DNA from: SIG480 sp045595365
GTDB taxonomy: Bacteria; Bacillota; Clostridia; Oscillospirales; JAAYXM01
DNA: 13,628 bases
Direction of reading: 5' to 3'
Assembly (NCBI GenBank): GCA_045595365.1
Contig: JAZOAI010000030.1
Coordinates: 1-13,628 of the forward strand
The notes under the pieces are model-generated. The model saw only the letters and a program-made list of their open reading frames with translations. It was not told where the DNA came from and searched no databases. Shown in pieces: positions 1 to 5,670 of this stretch. A program made the position numbers and the translations under genes. The stretch's first letter is position 1; each line of letters begins with the position of its first letter.

Positions 1-1
1 A

Positions 2-607
2 GTTGCAGACAAAGCCGGCGAGGTTTATGAAGCAGGCAAAACAATCACCAAAGTTGACGAATCGGCGAAAAACCTGACCAAGGCAAGAAAGAAGCTTTCT
101 GATGTTTCAAGCTACGCCGGTGAGGTGTCAGATGCGGCAAATGATTATGCGAGGAATGCGCAAAACGGATTTTCACTTTCGGAAGTTCTCAAAAACTCTC
201 AAAATCCGCTTGATGAAATGGCAAACCGCGCGGAATATGTCGCAAGAACCTCGCCTGTGGATATCCCGAGCAACGCCGAGGTAATAATGGACGTAAAGCC
301 GAACGGATATTACCAAATGGAATACAGATATCAGAATCCTGATGATGGGTATATGTATAATAGCCGTTGGCACACCAAAACTCCCGATGCTCCAAGTTAT
401 CAGGGTGATTCCTGGGTAGTTGAGAAGAAAATCAAAGGCATAAACTACGGAAAGAATCGGGTCCAAAGGCAACATAAGGTTTTGCTTGATGACGGAACCT
501 GGATTGACGGAGATGTTTGGAAACAAGCAAAAAACGCTAATGGTCGGAGAACATGGGAACAAATGGAAATTTTAAGAAGAGGGCATATCGCCCCGAAAAC
601 AAAGTAA
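2..607 (+). CDS. C-terminal part of a putative polymorphic toxin (5' end outside window)
   Basis: The frame is open from base 2 with no plausible start, so this is the last 201 residues of a longer protein. GTG at 125 is an internal valine and has no ribosome binding site. Residues 1-80 are Lys/Glu/Ala-rich and probably helical, like the linker before a toxin tip. From about residue 95 the composition changes to a compact, aromatic-rich domain with MEYRYQNP, RWHTKTP, DSWVVEKK and GTWIDGDVWKQA, ending in ILRRGHIAPKTK. The Arg, His and Trp residues could form a nuclease-like site, but I do not recognise the family. A small acidic protein is encoded 13 bases downstream, which is the usual order for toxin tip and immunity gene. 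The toxin role is inferred from this layout; the N-terminal delivery domains (RHS, LXG or other) are not visible. It could also be the tail of a phage-related protein. Confidence 0.6.
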   Translation, partial: VADKAGEVYEAGKTITKVDESAKNLTKARKKLSDVSSYAGEVSDAANDYARNAQNGFSLSEVLKNSQNPLDEMANRAEYVARTSPVDIPSNAEVIMDVKPNGYYQMEYRYQNPDDGYMYNSRWHTKTPDAPSYQGDSWVVEKKIKGINYGKNRVQRQHKVLLDDGTWIDGDVWKQAKNANGRRTWEQMEILRRGHIAPKTK

Positions 608-620
608 GGAGGAATATGTA

Positions 621-1016
621 ATGAAAAATATAGAAAGATTTATCCGAAACGAAACTCACTACGATGAGAGGTATTACGGTGATCACGAAATGACTTTGAC
701 CATTAAGGAAAACCCCAGTTTCTATCTCCATATGTGGGATGGATATCTTGATAATATCTTTCACAATAATCTTCGCACACTCGGAGATTATTGGATAGGC
801 TTCACCCGTGACAACCAGGAATTCATCAGGACCTACAGCGGAGATGTCGTGGAAATAGAAAATATTGACGAGTATATAACCGATCTTCTTTTGTACAAAA
901 ATGTGGACTTCCAAAATAAGTGTTTTAAGGAAACGAAAGAAGTATACGAGCTTATTCTCGATTTTCTTACCTTCGCAAAAGAAAATAACCTGACGGTTCT
1001 GGCAGAATACGAATAA
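621..1016 (+). CDS. Small acidic protein, putative immunity protein
   Basis: This encodes 131 residues with a strong ribosome binding site, AGGAGG at 607-612, 8 bases before the ATG. The protein is acidic and rich in Tyr, Asn, Asp and Glu (for example HYDERYYGDHEM and EIENIDEYITDLLL). It has no signal peptide, no membrane segment and no cysteine cluster, so it is probably cytosolic. The predicted mix is strands in the first half and helices in the last 40 residues. It follows the partial toxin-like gene by 13 bases with no promoter between, and a terminator closes the pair, so the two are probably one transcript. Many immunity proteins of polymorphic toxins look like this: small, acidic and adjacent to the toxin tip they neutralise. 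I do not recognise the family, and the role is inferred from context. Confidence 0.6.
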   Translation: MKNIERFIRNETHYDERYYGDHEMTLTIKENPSFYLHMWDGYLDNIFHNNLRTLGDYWIGFTRDNQEFIRTYSGDVVEIENIDEYITDLLLYKNVDFQNKCFKETKEVYELILDFLTFAKENNLTVLAEYE

Positions 1017-1034
1017 AACGCAACAAAATCTGTG

Positions 1035-1068
1035 CAGAGCAAGGGAGTGACCCCTTGCTCTGTTTCTC
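1035..1068 (+). terminator. Rho-independent terminator after the toxin/immunity pair
   Basis: CAGAGCAAGGG (1035-1045) pairs perfectly with CCCTTGCTCTG (1052-1062) across a 6-base loop, and TTTCTCTC follows. It begins 18 bases after the stop of the 621-1016 gene. Its direction and position fit termination of that + strand unit. Confidence 0.8.
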
Positions 1069-1120
1069 TCTCCTAACCTTGAAGTCGAGCAGAAAATATG
1101 TTGAGATATGAATACTTAAA

Positions 1121-1148
1121 AAATGGCAGGCTTTTTTGCCTGCCATTT
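1121..1148. terminator. Bidirectional terminator between convergent genes
   Basis: AAATGGCAGGC (1121-1131) pairs perfectly with GCCTGCCATTT (1138-1148) across a six-T loop. T runs flank it on both strands. It lies 13 bases beyond the stop of the - strand phosphohexomutase, so its main job is probably to end that transcript. On the + strand it backs up the 1035-1068 terminator. Bases 1069-1120 between the two hairpins show nothing else. Confidence 0.8.
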
Positions 1149-1160
1149 TTGATTATCTAA

Positions 1161-2666
1161 TTATTTTGCGAATTCCAAAAACTTATCTGCCGAGAGCTTG
1201 TCATAGCCCTTTATGAACTCGGAAAGCTCTGCCGCAATCTTCTTTGCGCCGCCGACCTCATCGCTTTCGATATTGAGCGGGAGAAGCGGGTCATGCAGTG
1301 ACAAGCGGAGAAGGAACCAACCGTTGCCGTGGTCCTTATCAAGATTTACGCGAACTCCCTCGAAGTTGCTCTCTTCAAGGCTCCAGCCAGACTTTGACTC
1401 GGCATAGGCTTTAAGCTCGTCAATAACCTTCTGCCCGTATGCCTTAAAGTCATCAAGCATAATGTTCATTCTAAACTCAACGCTCTCTGCCGGCTCACGG
1501 AGGGTTTCAATGAGAGACTCAAGAGTATAGCCCTCACTCTTCCCGCGCGCAAGCTCGATAAGAAGCTTTGTGACAAGATATGCACCATCATCAAGGAAGT
1601 AGTTTTCCTTCAAAGCGCCGTGGCCCGAAGTTTCAATAGCGAGCTGGCTGTCGCGCCCCTCATTATTTAAGCGGATTGACTCATTTATAACGTTGCGGTA
1701 GCCGCGCTTAAAGCGGTGGTGAACTCCACCCTTTTCCTTTATAAACGCAGCAAGTCCCGTTGAGGTAATGGAGTCCGTGACGATAGTTGTGCCGGGATGC
1801 TCTCTGAGAAGGATTGCCGAAAGCATAGCGATAATGCGGTTGCGGTTGAGCTCACTGCCGTCAGAGAGAACTGCGCCTGCGCGGTCAACGTCGGTATCAA
1901 AGATAATTCCGAGGTCTGCGCCGGTGGTCTTAACCGCCTCAGTAATGCTCTTCATTGCATCTTTATCCTCTGGGTTCGGGATATGGTTCGGGAAAGAACC
2001 GTCGGGTTCAAGAAAACGGCTGCCATTAGTATCTGCGCCGAGGGGCTTCAGAACCTTATCAACATAGAAGCCGCCGGCACCGTTGCCTGCGTCAACAACT
2101 ATCTTAAAGCCGAAAAGGGGCTTATCCTCTCCCGTTGCCGCGCGAATCTTATCGGCGAGGATTGCGGCGTATGTATCCATAAACTCGCCTTTTACTATCT
2201 TTCCGCCGGATGCGCCCGTAGTCTCATCGCCTTCAGCAAAAGCGAGGATTTCCTTGATGTTTGCAGACTCAAGGCCGCCGTCGCGGGTGAAGAACTTAAA
2301 TCCGTTGCGGTTAAAGGGAAGGTGGCTTGCGGTAATCATAACCGTGCCGTCAAACTCATACCCTTCGGTTATTGTAGCCATAAACATCGCAGGCGTGCTC
2401 GCCATTCCGAAGTCTGTGACCTCAATCCCCTGCTCTGACATAGCCTCGCAGATAAATCCCGAAAGTCTCTCTCCTGAAAGGCGCGAATCACGGCCCACTG
2501 CAACGCGAAGGCCGGATGTCTTCCCAGTCTTTTTAGAAAGCCAAAGCGCAAAACCACGGCCTATATCGCGGCTTGCTTCTTCCGTAAGCGTAACAGGCTG
2601 ACCTTCAACACCCTCGATTGCGACACCGCGGATGTCGCTTCCGTTTTGTAGCTTCTTATAGTCCAT
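1161..2666 (-). CDS. Phosphomannomutase/phosphoglucomutase (alpha-D-phosphohexomutase family)
   Basis: This 501-residue cytosolic enzyme should interconvert hexose-1- and hexose-6-phosphates. The family hallmarks appear in order: the phosphoserine loop TASHLPFNRNG (112-122, Ser114), the Mg-binding loop DTDVDR (257-262), the sugar loop ETSGH (345-349) and a C-terminal phosphate site at RLSLHDP (454-460). The serine loop has Leu-Pro where most members have Asn-Pro, and the last loop reads SLHDP rather than S-T-E-P. I recall both in a subfamily that includes plant homologues, so they are not damage. I chose the ATG at 2666 because GGAGGAA sits 6 bases upstream; an in-frame start at 2705 adds 13 residues without such a site. 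The gene has its own promoter. Its natural partner here is the Leloir operon, whose glucose-1-phosphate it could convert to glucose-6-phosphate. Exact sugar preference cannot be read from sequence. Confidence 0.93.
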   Translation of the reverse strand: MDYKKLQNGSDIRGVAIEGVEGQPVTLTEEASRDIGRGFALWLSKKTGKTSGLRVAVGRDSRLSGERLSGFICEAMSEQGIEVTDFGMASTPAMFMATITEGYEFDGTVMITASHLPFNRNGFKFFTRDGGLESANIKEILAFAEGDETTGASGGKIVKGEFMDTYAAILADKIRAATGEDKPLFGFKIVVDAGNGAGGFYVDKVLKPLGADTNGSRFLEPDGSFPNHIPNPEDKDAMKSITEAVKTTGADLGIIFDTDVDRAGAVLSDGSELNRNRIIAMLSAILLREHPGTTIVTDSITSTGLAAFIKEKGGVHHRFKRGYRNVINESIRLNNEGRDSQLAIETSGHGALKENYFLDDGAYLVTKLLIELARGKSEGYTLESLIETLREPAESVEFRMNIMLDDFKAYGQKVIDELKAYAESKSGWSLEESNFEGVRVNLDKDHGNGWFLLRLSLHDPLLPLNIESDEVGGAKKIAAELSEFIKGYDKLSADKFLEFAK

Positions 2667-2717
2667 AGTCAGTTCCTCCGTAAAAAATATTTTTAAATTT
2701 TCCAATTTTTCCTTTTT

Positions 2718-2746
2718 ATTTTAGCACATTTATTTTGATTTTACAA
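2718..2746 (-). promoter_or_regulatory. Promoter of the phosphohexomutase gene
   Basis: Read on the - strand, a -35 TTGTAA (2741-2746) and a -10 TAAAAT (2718-2723) are separated by exactly 17 bases. The -10 is about 50 bases upstream of the ATG at 2666. Its -35 is 18 bases from the -35 of the divergent promoter at 2765-2793. Confidence 0.65.
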
Positions 2747-2764
2747 TGGCGACAAATCAAATAT

Positions 2765-2793
2765 TTGACCTTATGGGAATATACTGATATAAT
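2765..2793 (+). promoter_or_regulatory. Near-consensus SigA promoter for the small four-Cys protein gene
   Basis: TTGACC (2765-2770) and a perfect TATAAT (2788-2793) are separated by 17 bases, with the start codon of the 59-residue protein 31 bases further on. It is one of the strongest-looking promoters in the window. Confidence 0.8.
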
Positions 2794-2824
2794 TATAAAA
2801 AACTTTTGCGCAGGAGGAGATAAT

Positions 2825-3004
2825 ATGAACGAAGTGCAGTGTGAATATTGCTTAAATTATGAATATGACGAGGAATTCGGAGATTATTATTGCATTATAG
2901 ATATGGACGAAGACGATGCGGGAAGGTTTGATATTTTCTCAAAGAAAGGTTGCCCGTATTACCACCCGGGCGATGAATACACAATCGTCAGAAAACAAAA
3001 TTAA
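2825..3004 (+). CDS. Small four-cysteine protein, DUF6472-like
   Basis: This encodes 59 residues and is very acidic. The ATG at 2825 follows a strong GGAGGAG ribosome binding site (2813-2819); an in-frame start at 2735 would overlap the promoter and is rejected. The cysteines are C6-x2-C9, C23 and C43. The protein has a YDEEF...YYC core, an acidic stretch DMDEDD and a CPYYHPGDEY end. I recall the same CxxC...CPYY.PGDEY pattern in short proteins common in Clostridia under the name DUF6472; I recalled this rather than looked it up. The four cysteines could bind one zinc or iron. There is no signal peptide or membrane segment. It is monocistronic, with its own near-consensus promoter and terminator, which suggests steady strong expression. 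Function unknown. Confidence 0.85.
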   Translation: MNEVQCEYCLNYEYDEEFGDYYCIIDMDEDDAGRFDIFSKKGCPYYHPGDEYTIVRKQN

Positions 3005-3010
3005 GCAGAG

Positions 3011-3044
3011 AGGTGCTGCAAGAATAGCTTGCAGCACCTTTTTT
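3011..3044 (+). terminator. Strong rho-independent terminator after the four-Cys gene
   Basis: AGGTGCTGCAAG (3011-3022) pairs perfectly with CTTGCAGCACCT (3028-3039) across a 5-base loop, and a run of six T (3039-3044) follows. It begins 6 bases after the stop codon. Confidence 0.92.
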
Positions 3045-3062
3045 GTCACCTCAAAAATCTTT

Positions 3063-3090
3063 TTGGCATAGAGTAGACTGAGAATATAAC
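3063..3090 (+). promoter_or_regulatory. Probable feoAB promoter
   Basis: TTGGCA (3063-3068) and TATAAC (3085-3090) are separated by 16 bases and sit just ahead of the GAGGAG ribosome binding site (3091-3096) of feoA. The -10 lies very close to the ribosome binding site, so the leader would be short. No convincing Fur or DtxR/IdeR palindrome was seen by eye. Confidence 0.55.
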
Positions 3091-3106
3091 GAGGAGTGAA
3101 CCCAAT

Positions 3107-3340
3107 ATGAAGACTCTCTGTCTTTGTGATATAGAGTGCGGAAAACGCGCAAGAATTCTCTCTCTTCTAAAAAATGATGAGTACAGCCGAAGGCTTTCCG
3201 ACCTCGGCTTCATCTGCGGAACGCAGGTTGAATCTGTTATGAAAAGCCCGCTTGGAGACCCTACGGCATATCTTGTCCGCGGAGCTCTCATCGCGCTGAG
3301 GCGCGAGCACGCGGAGAACATCCTTGTTGAGGTGATATAA
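3107..3340 (+). CDS. feoA: FeoA, ferrous iron transport accessory protein
   Basis: This encodes 77 residues, the normal size for FeoA, a small cytosolic SH3-like protein that works with FeoB in Fe(II) uptake. The diagnostic middle is present: residues 27-47 carry RRLSDLGF followed by a G-x-V-E pattern, then SPLGDP and a C-terminal YLVRGALIALRREHAENI block, which is the usual metal-importer-associated fold. The ATG at 3107 follows GAGGAG by 10 bases. Its stop codon (3338-3340) directly abuts the ATG of feoB, and the feoB ribosome binding site (GAGGTGA) lies inside the last feoA codons, so translation is probably coupled. No feoC or second feoA is present. Confidence 0.95.
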   Translation: MKTLCLCDIECGKRARILSLLKNDEYSRRLSDLGFICGTQVESVMKSPLGDPTAYLVRGALIALRREHAENILVEVI

Positions 3341-5428
3341 ATGGGGCTGACACGAACCTCGGCATACGACACCGCGCAGACCCCTGACGAGCGAAAAGAA
3401 GGTGACATTGTCGTTGCCCTTGCAGGAAACCCGAATGTCGGAAAAAGCACGGTGTTCAATGAGCTTACGGGGATGAACCAACACACAGGCAACTGGCCCG
3501 GCAAAACAGTTTCGAGCGCGTGCGGATACTGCGAAAGAGACGGCAAAACCTTTTTATTTGTGGATATTCCGGGTACATACTCACTTCTTCCCCATTCCCC
3601 GGAAGAAGTAGTTGCCCGCGACTTCCTTTGTTTCGGCGGTGCTGACTGCGTTGTCGCAGTGTGTGATGCCACCTGCCTTGAGCGGAATCTGAATCTTGTT
3701 CTCCAGATTTGTGAGATCACTCCAAAGGTTATTGTGTGCATAAATCTTATGGACGAAGCAAGAAAAAAAGGAATTTCAGTAAACCTCGAGGCTCTCCGGG
3801 ATGAACTGGGCGTCACGGTTTGTGCAACGGAGGCAAGAAGCGGAAAAGGGCTCTCAAAAATCCTTGACGAAATCCCCCATGCGGCAAGCTCTGATTCTGC
3901 TCGCCTTATGAAATATTCATCCCAGACCGAAGCTCTTCTCGGCACACTCACAAAAGAAATTGCAGCTCTCTGCCCATGCCCCTTCCCTCGATTTGCAGCG
4001 CTCAGGCTTCTCTGCCGCGACGACAGCTTTCTCTCGGAATTTGAGCGCAAATATAATGTTTCCCTCATCGAAAACGACGCGATAAGCGAAATTCTGAAAG
4101 CTGCTGACTCAAATGAAATTTCAAACGAGATTTCAGAAAGCCTTGTTCTTGAGGCTGAGAAGATTTATAAGAAAACCGTTTCAGGCGGATGTAGCTATAC
4201 CGCCCGTGAAAGACGGCTTGACCGCATCGTCACAAGCCGCGCGGCAGGCTTTCCCATAATGATTCTCGGGCTCCTTGTCATCTTCTGGCTCACGATTGAA
4301 GGGGCAAACTACCCCTCAGCATACCTCTCCTCTCTTTTGTCGGGTTTTGAGGCGCCGCTTTATTCGTTTCTCCTTTCAATCAGAGTGCCGGATGTTGTTG
4401 CAACGGCTCTGACCTGCGGCGTCTGGCGCGTTCTTGCGTGGGTCGTTTCAGTTATGCTGCCGCCAATGGCAATCTTTTTTCCTCTTTTTACGCTTCTTGA
4501 AGACTCGGGCTATCTCCCCCGAATCGCTTTTAACCTTGATCGCGCATTTAAAAAATGTAACGCCTGCGGAAAGCAAAGCCTCACGATGTGTATGGGTTTC
4601 GGTTGTAACGCGGCGGGGGTCGTTGGATGCCGCATAATCGATTCACCGCGAGAGCGCCTGATTGCGATGCTCACAAACACTCTCGTTCCGTGTAACGGCA
4701 GGTTCCCGTCTCTCATCGCCATAATAACAATCTTTTTTGTCGGCTCCTCTTCCGGCATCCTGCAATCTTCTATGGCAGCCGTTTTTCTTGTCCTTCTGAT
4801 ACTTCTCGGAATCGCGATGACCTTCCTTTCCTCGCGGCTTCTCTCCGCAACCGTGCTTCGCGGAGTCCCCTCCAATTTCACCCTTGAGCTTCCTCCCTAT
4901 CGCAGGCCGCAGATAATAAAGGTCCTCATCCGCTCTGTTTTTGACCGCACACTCTTTGTTCTCGGGCGCGCTGTGGCAGTCGCCGCGCCTGCAGGGCTTA
5001 TCATCTGGCTTATGGCGAATATTTCAATAAACGGGCAAACGCTTCTGTTTATCTTATCAAATTTCCTAAACCCTTTCGGCGAGCTTCTCGGGCTTGACGG
5101 CGTCATCCTCACAGCATTCATACTCGGCTTTCCTGCAAACGAGATTGTGCTGCCGCTCATCATTATGATATACACTTCAGGAAGTGCGCTGACTGAGCTT
5201 TCCGACATATCAACGGTCTCTTCCCTTCTTATTCAGAACGGCTGGACCATAAAAACCGCCATATCCTTTATGTTGTTTTCAATTATGCACTGGCCATGCT
5301 CCACCACGCTTCTCACGATAAAGAAGGAATCCAGAAGCATTCGCTGGACACTTCTCGCCTTTCTCCTGCCTACGCTTTTGGGAATTGTTTTCTGTATGCT
5401 TTCAAATCTTCTTGCAGCATGCTTCTGA
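3341..5428 (+). CDS. feoB: FeoB, ferrous iron uptake GTPase/permease
   Basis: This 695-residue inner-membrane Fe(II) transporter has an N-terminal G domain. G1 is GNPNVGKST (29-37), switch I is NWPGKT (51-56), G3 is DIPG (75-78), G4 is NLMD (135-138) and G5 lies near 161-170. A helical spacer covers about 180-290. From about 303 to the end come many hydrophobic segments with two Gate-like repeats; the first contains GYLPRIAFNLDRAF (390-403) and GFGCNAAG (419-426). The region is cysteine-rich: C406, C409, C417, C422, C430 and C451. I recall this version in clostridial FeoBs, which differ from the E. coli form. The start is set by GAGGTGA 5 bases upstream of the ATG. Expected to be iron-regulated, but no operator was found. 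Confidence 0.96.
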   Translation: MGLTRTSAYDTAQTPDERKEGDIVVALAGNPNVGKSTVFNELTGMNQHTGNWPGKTVSSACGYCERDGKTFLFVDIPGTYSLLPHSPEEVVARDFLCFGGADCVVAVCDATCLERNLNLVLQICEITPKVIVCINLMDEARKKGISVNLEALRDELGVTVCATEARSGKGLSKILDEIPHAASSDSARLMKYSSQTEALLGTLTKEIAALCPCPFPRFAALRLLCRDDSFLSEFERKYNVSLIENDAISEILKAADSNEISNEISESLVLEAEKIYKKTVSGGCSYTARERRLDRIVTSRAAGFPIMILGLLVIFWLTIEGANYPSAYLSSLLSGFEAPLYSFLLSIRVPDVVATALTCGVWRVLAWVVSVMLPPMAIFFPLFTLLEDSGYLPRIAFNLDRAFKKCNACGKQSLTMCMGFGCNAAGVVGCRIIDSPRERLIAMLTNTLVPCNGRFPSLIAIITIFFVGSSSGILQSSMAAVFLVLLILLGIAMTFLSSRLLSATVLRGVPSNFTLELPPYRRPQIIKVLIRSVFDRTLFVLGRAVAVAAPAGLIIWLMANISINGQTLLFILSNFLNPFGELLGLDGVILTAFILGFPANEIVLPLIIMIYTSGSALTELSDISTVSSLLIQNGWTIKTAISFMLFSIMHWPCSTTLLTIKKESRSIRWTLLAFLLPTLLGIVFCMLSNLLAACF

Positions 5429-5468
5429 AGCTCAGGGCTCATCCTGATGGTGATGAGCCCTGAAAGCT
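5429..5468 (+). terminator. Hairpin after feoB, probable terminator
   Basis: CAGGGCTCATC (5433-5443) pairs perfectly with GATGAGCCCTG (5452-5462) across an 8-base loop, and outer AGCT/AGCT bases can extend the stem past a bulge. It begins right after the feoB stop. No immediate T run follows (T-rich only from 5481), so it may be a weak terminator or an mRNA-stabilising 3' end. Confidence 0.6.
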
Positions 5469-5489
5469 TAAAAAAGCTGATATTTTTAT

Positions 5490-5518
5490 TTGACTATTCT
5501 ATTTTGATGTGCTATAAT
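5490..5518 (+). promoter_or_regulatory. Near-consensus promoter of tRNA-Gly
   Basis: TTGACT (5490-5495) and TATAAT (5513-5518) are separated by 17 bases. The -10 ends 20 bases before the mature tRNA 5' end, leaving a short 5' leader for RNase P to remove. Confidence 0.88.
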
Positions 5519-5538
5519 AAGTGGCAGTGGATTTGTGT

Positions 5539-5612
5539 GCAGGTGTAGTTTAATGGCAGAACTTCAGCTTCCCAAGCTGATAGCGTGGGTTCGATTCCCA
5601 TCACCTGCTCCA
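5539..5612 (+). tRNA. tRNA-Gly (anticodon CCC), CCA end encoded
   Basis: The cloverleaf can be folded by hand. The acceptor stem is GCAGGTG (5539-5545) with CACCTGC (5602-5608), the discriminator is T5609 and the CCA is encoded (5610-5612). The anticodon stem TCAGC/GCTGA (5564-5568/5576-5580) encloses the loop TTCCCAA with anticodon CCC at 5571-5573. The T arm contains the usual TTCGATT loop (5590-5596). It reads the glycine codon GGG, one of the minor members of the glycine set. A near-consensus promoter precedes it and a strong terminator follows within 6 bases, so it is a single-tRNA transcript apart from possible read-through into mnmE. Confidence 0.96.
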
Positions 5613-5617
5613 AAAGA

Positions 5618-5645
5618 GGGCACTTGCAAAAGCAAGTGCCCTTTT
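5618..5645 (+). terminator. Terminator of tRNA-Gly, in the leader of mnmE
   Basis: GGGCACTTGC (5618-5627) pairs perfectly with GCAAGTGCCC (5632-5641) across an AAAA loop, and TTTT follows. It lies between the tRNA 3' end and the mnmE start at 5671, so it ends the tRNA transcript and may also limit transcription entering mnmE. Confidence 0.9.
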
Positions 5646-5670
5646 GATTAAAAAACGGGATGTGGTTTTT

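Noticed and set aside
125..607. GTG at 125 as the start of a complete 160-residue gene
   Set aside because: The frame stays open to base 2 with the same composition and there is no ribosome binding site before 125, so the gene is truncated by the window.
1797..2601. Two long + strand frames opposite the phosphohexomutase
   Set aside because: They overlap each other and the real gene, and have no ribosome binding site or recognisable motif.
2667..2705. Longer start for the phosphohexomutase (13 extra residues)
   Set aside because: The added codons cover the ribosome binding site of the ATG at 2666 and sit in the A/T-rich leader just after the promoter.
3045..3106. Possible riboswitch or Fur box upstream of feoA
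   Set aside because: The space is only about 60 bases and holds a promoter and ribosome binding site. No structured leader or convincing palindrome could be made out by eye.
3046..4068. 340-residue open frame on the - strand across feoA and the start of feoB
   Set aside because: It is antisense to two clear genes, rich in Ser and Arg with no family motif, and lacks a ribosome binding site. It is a shadow of biased codon use.
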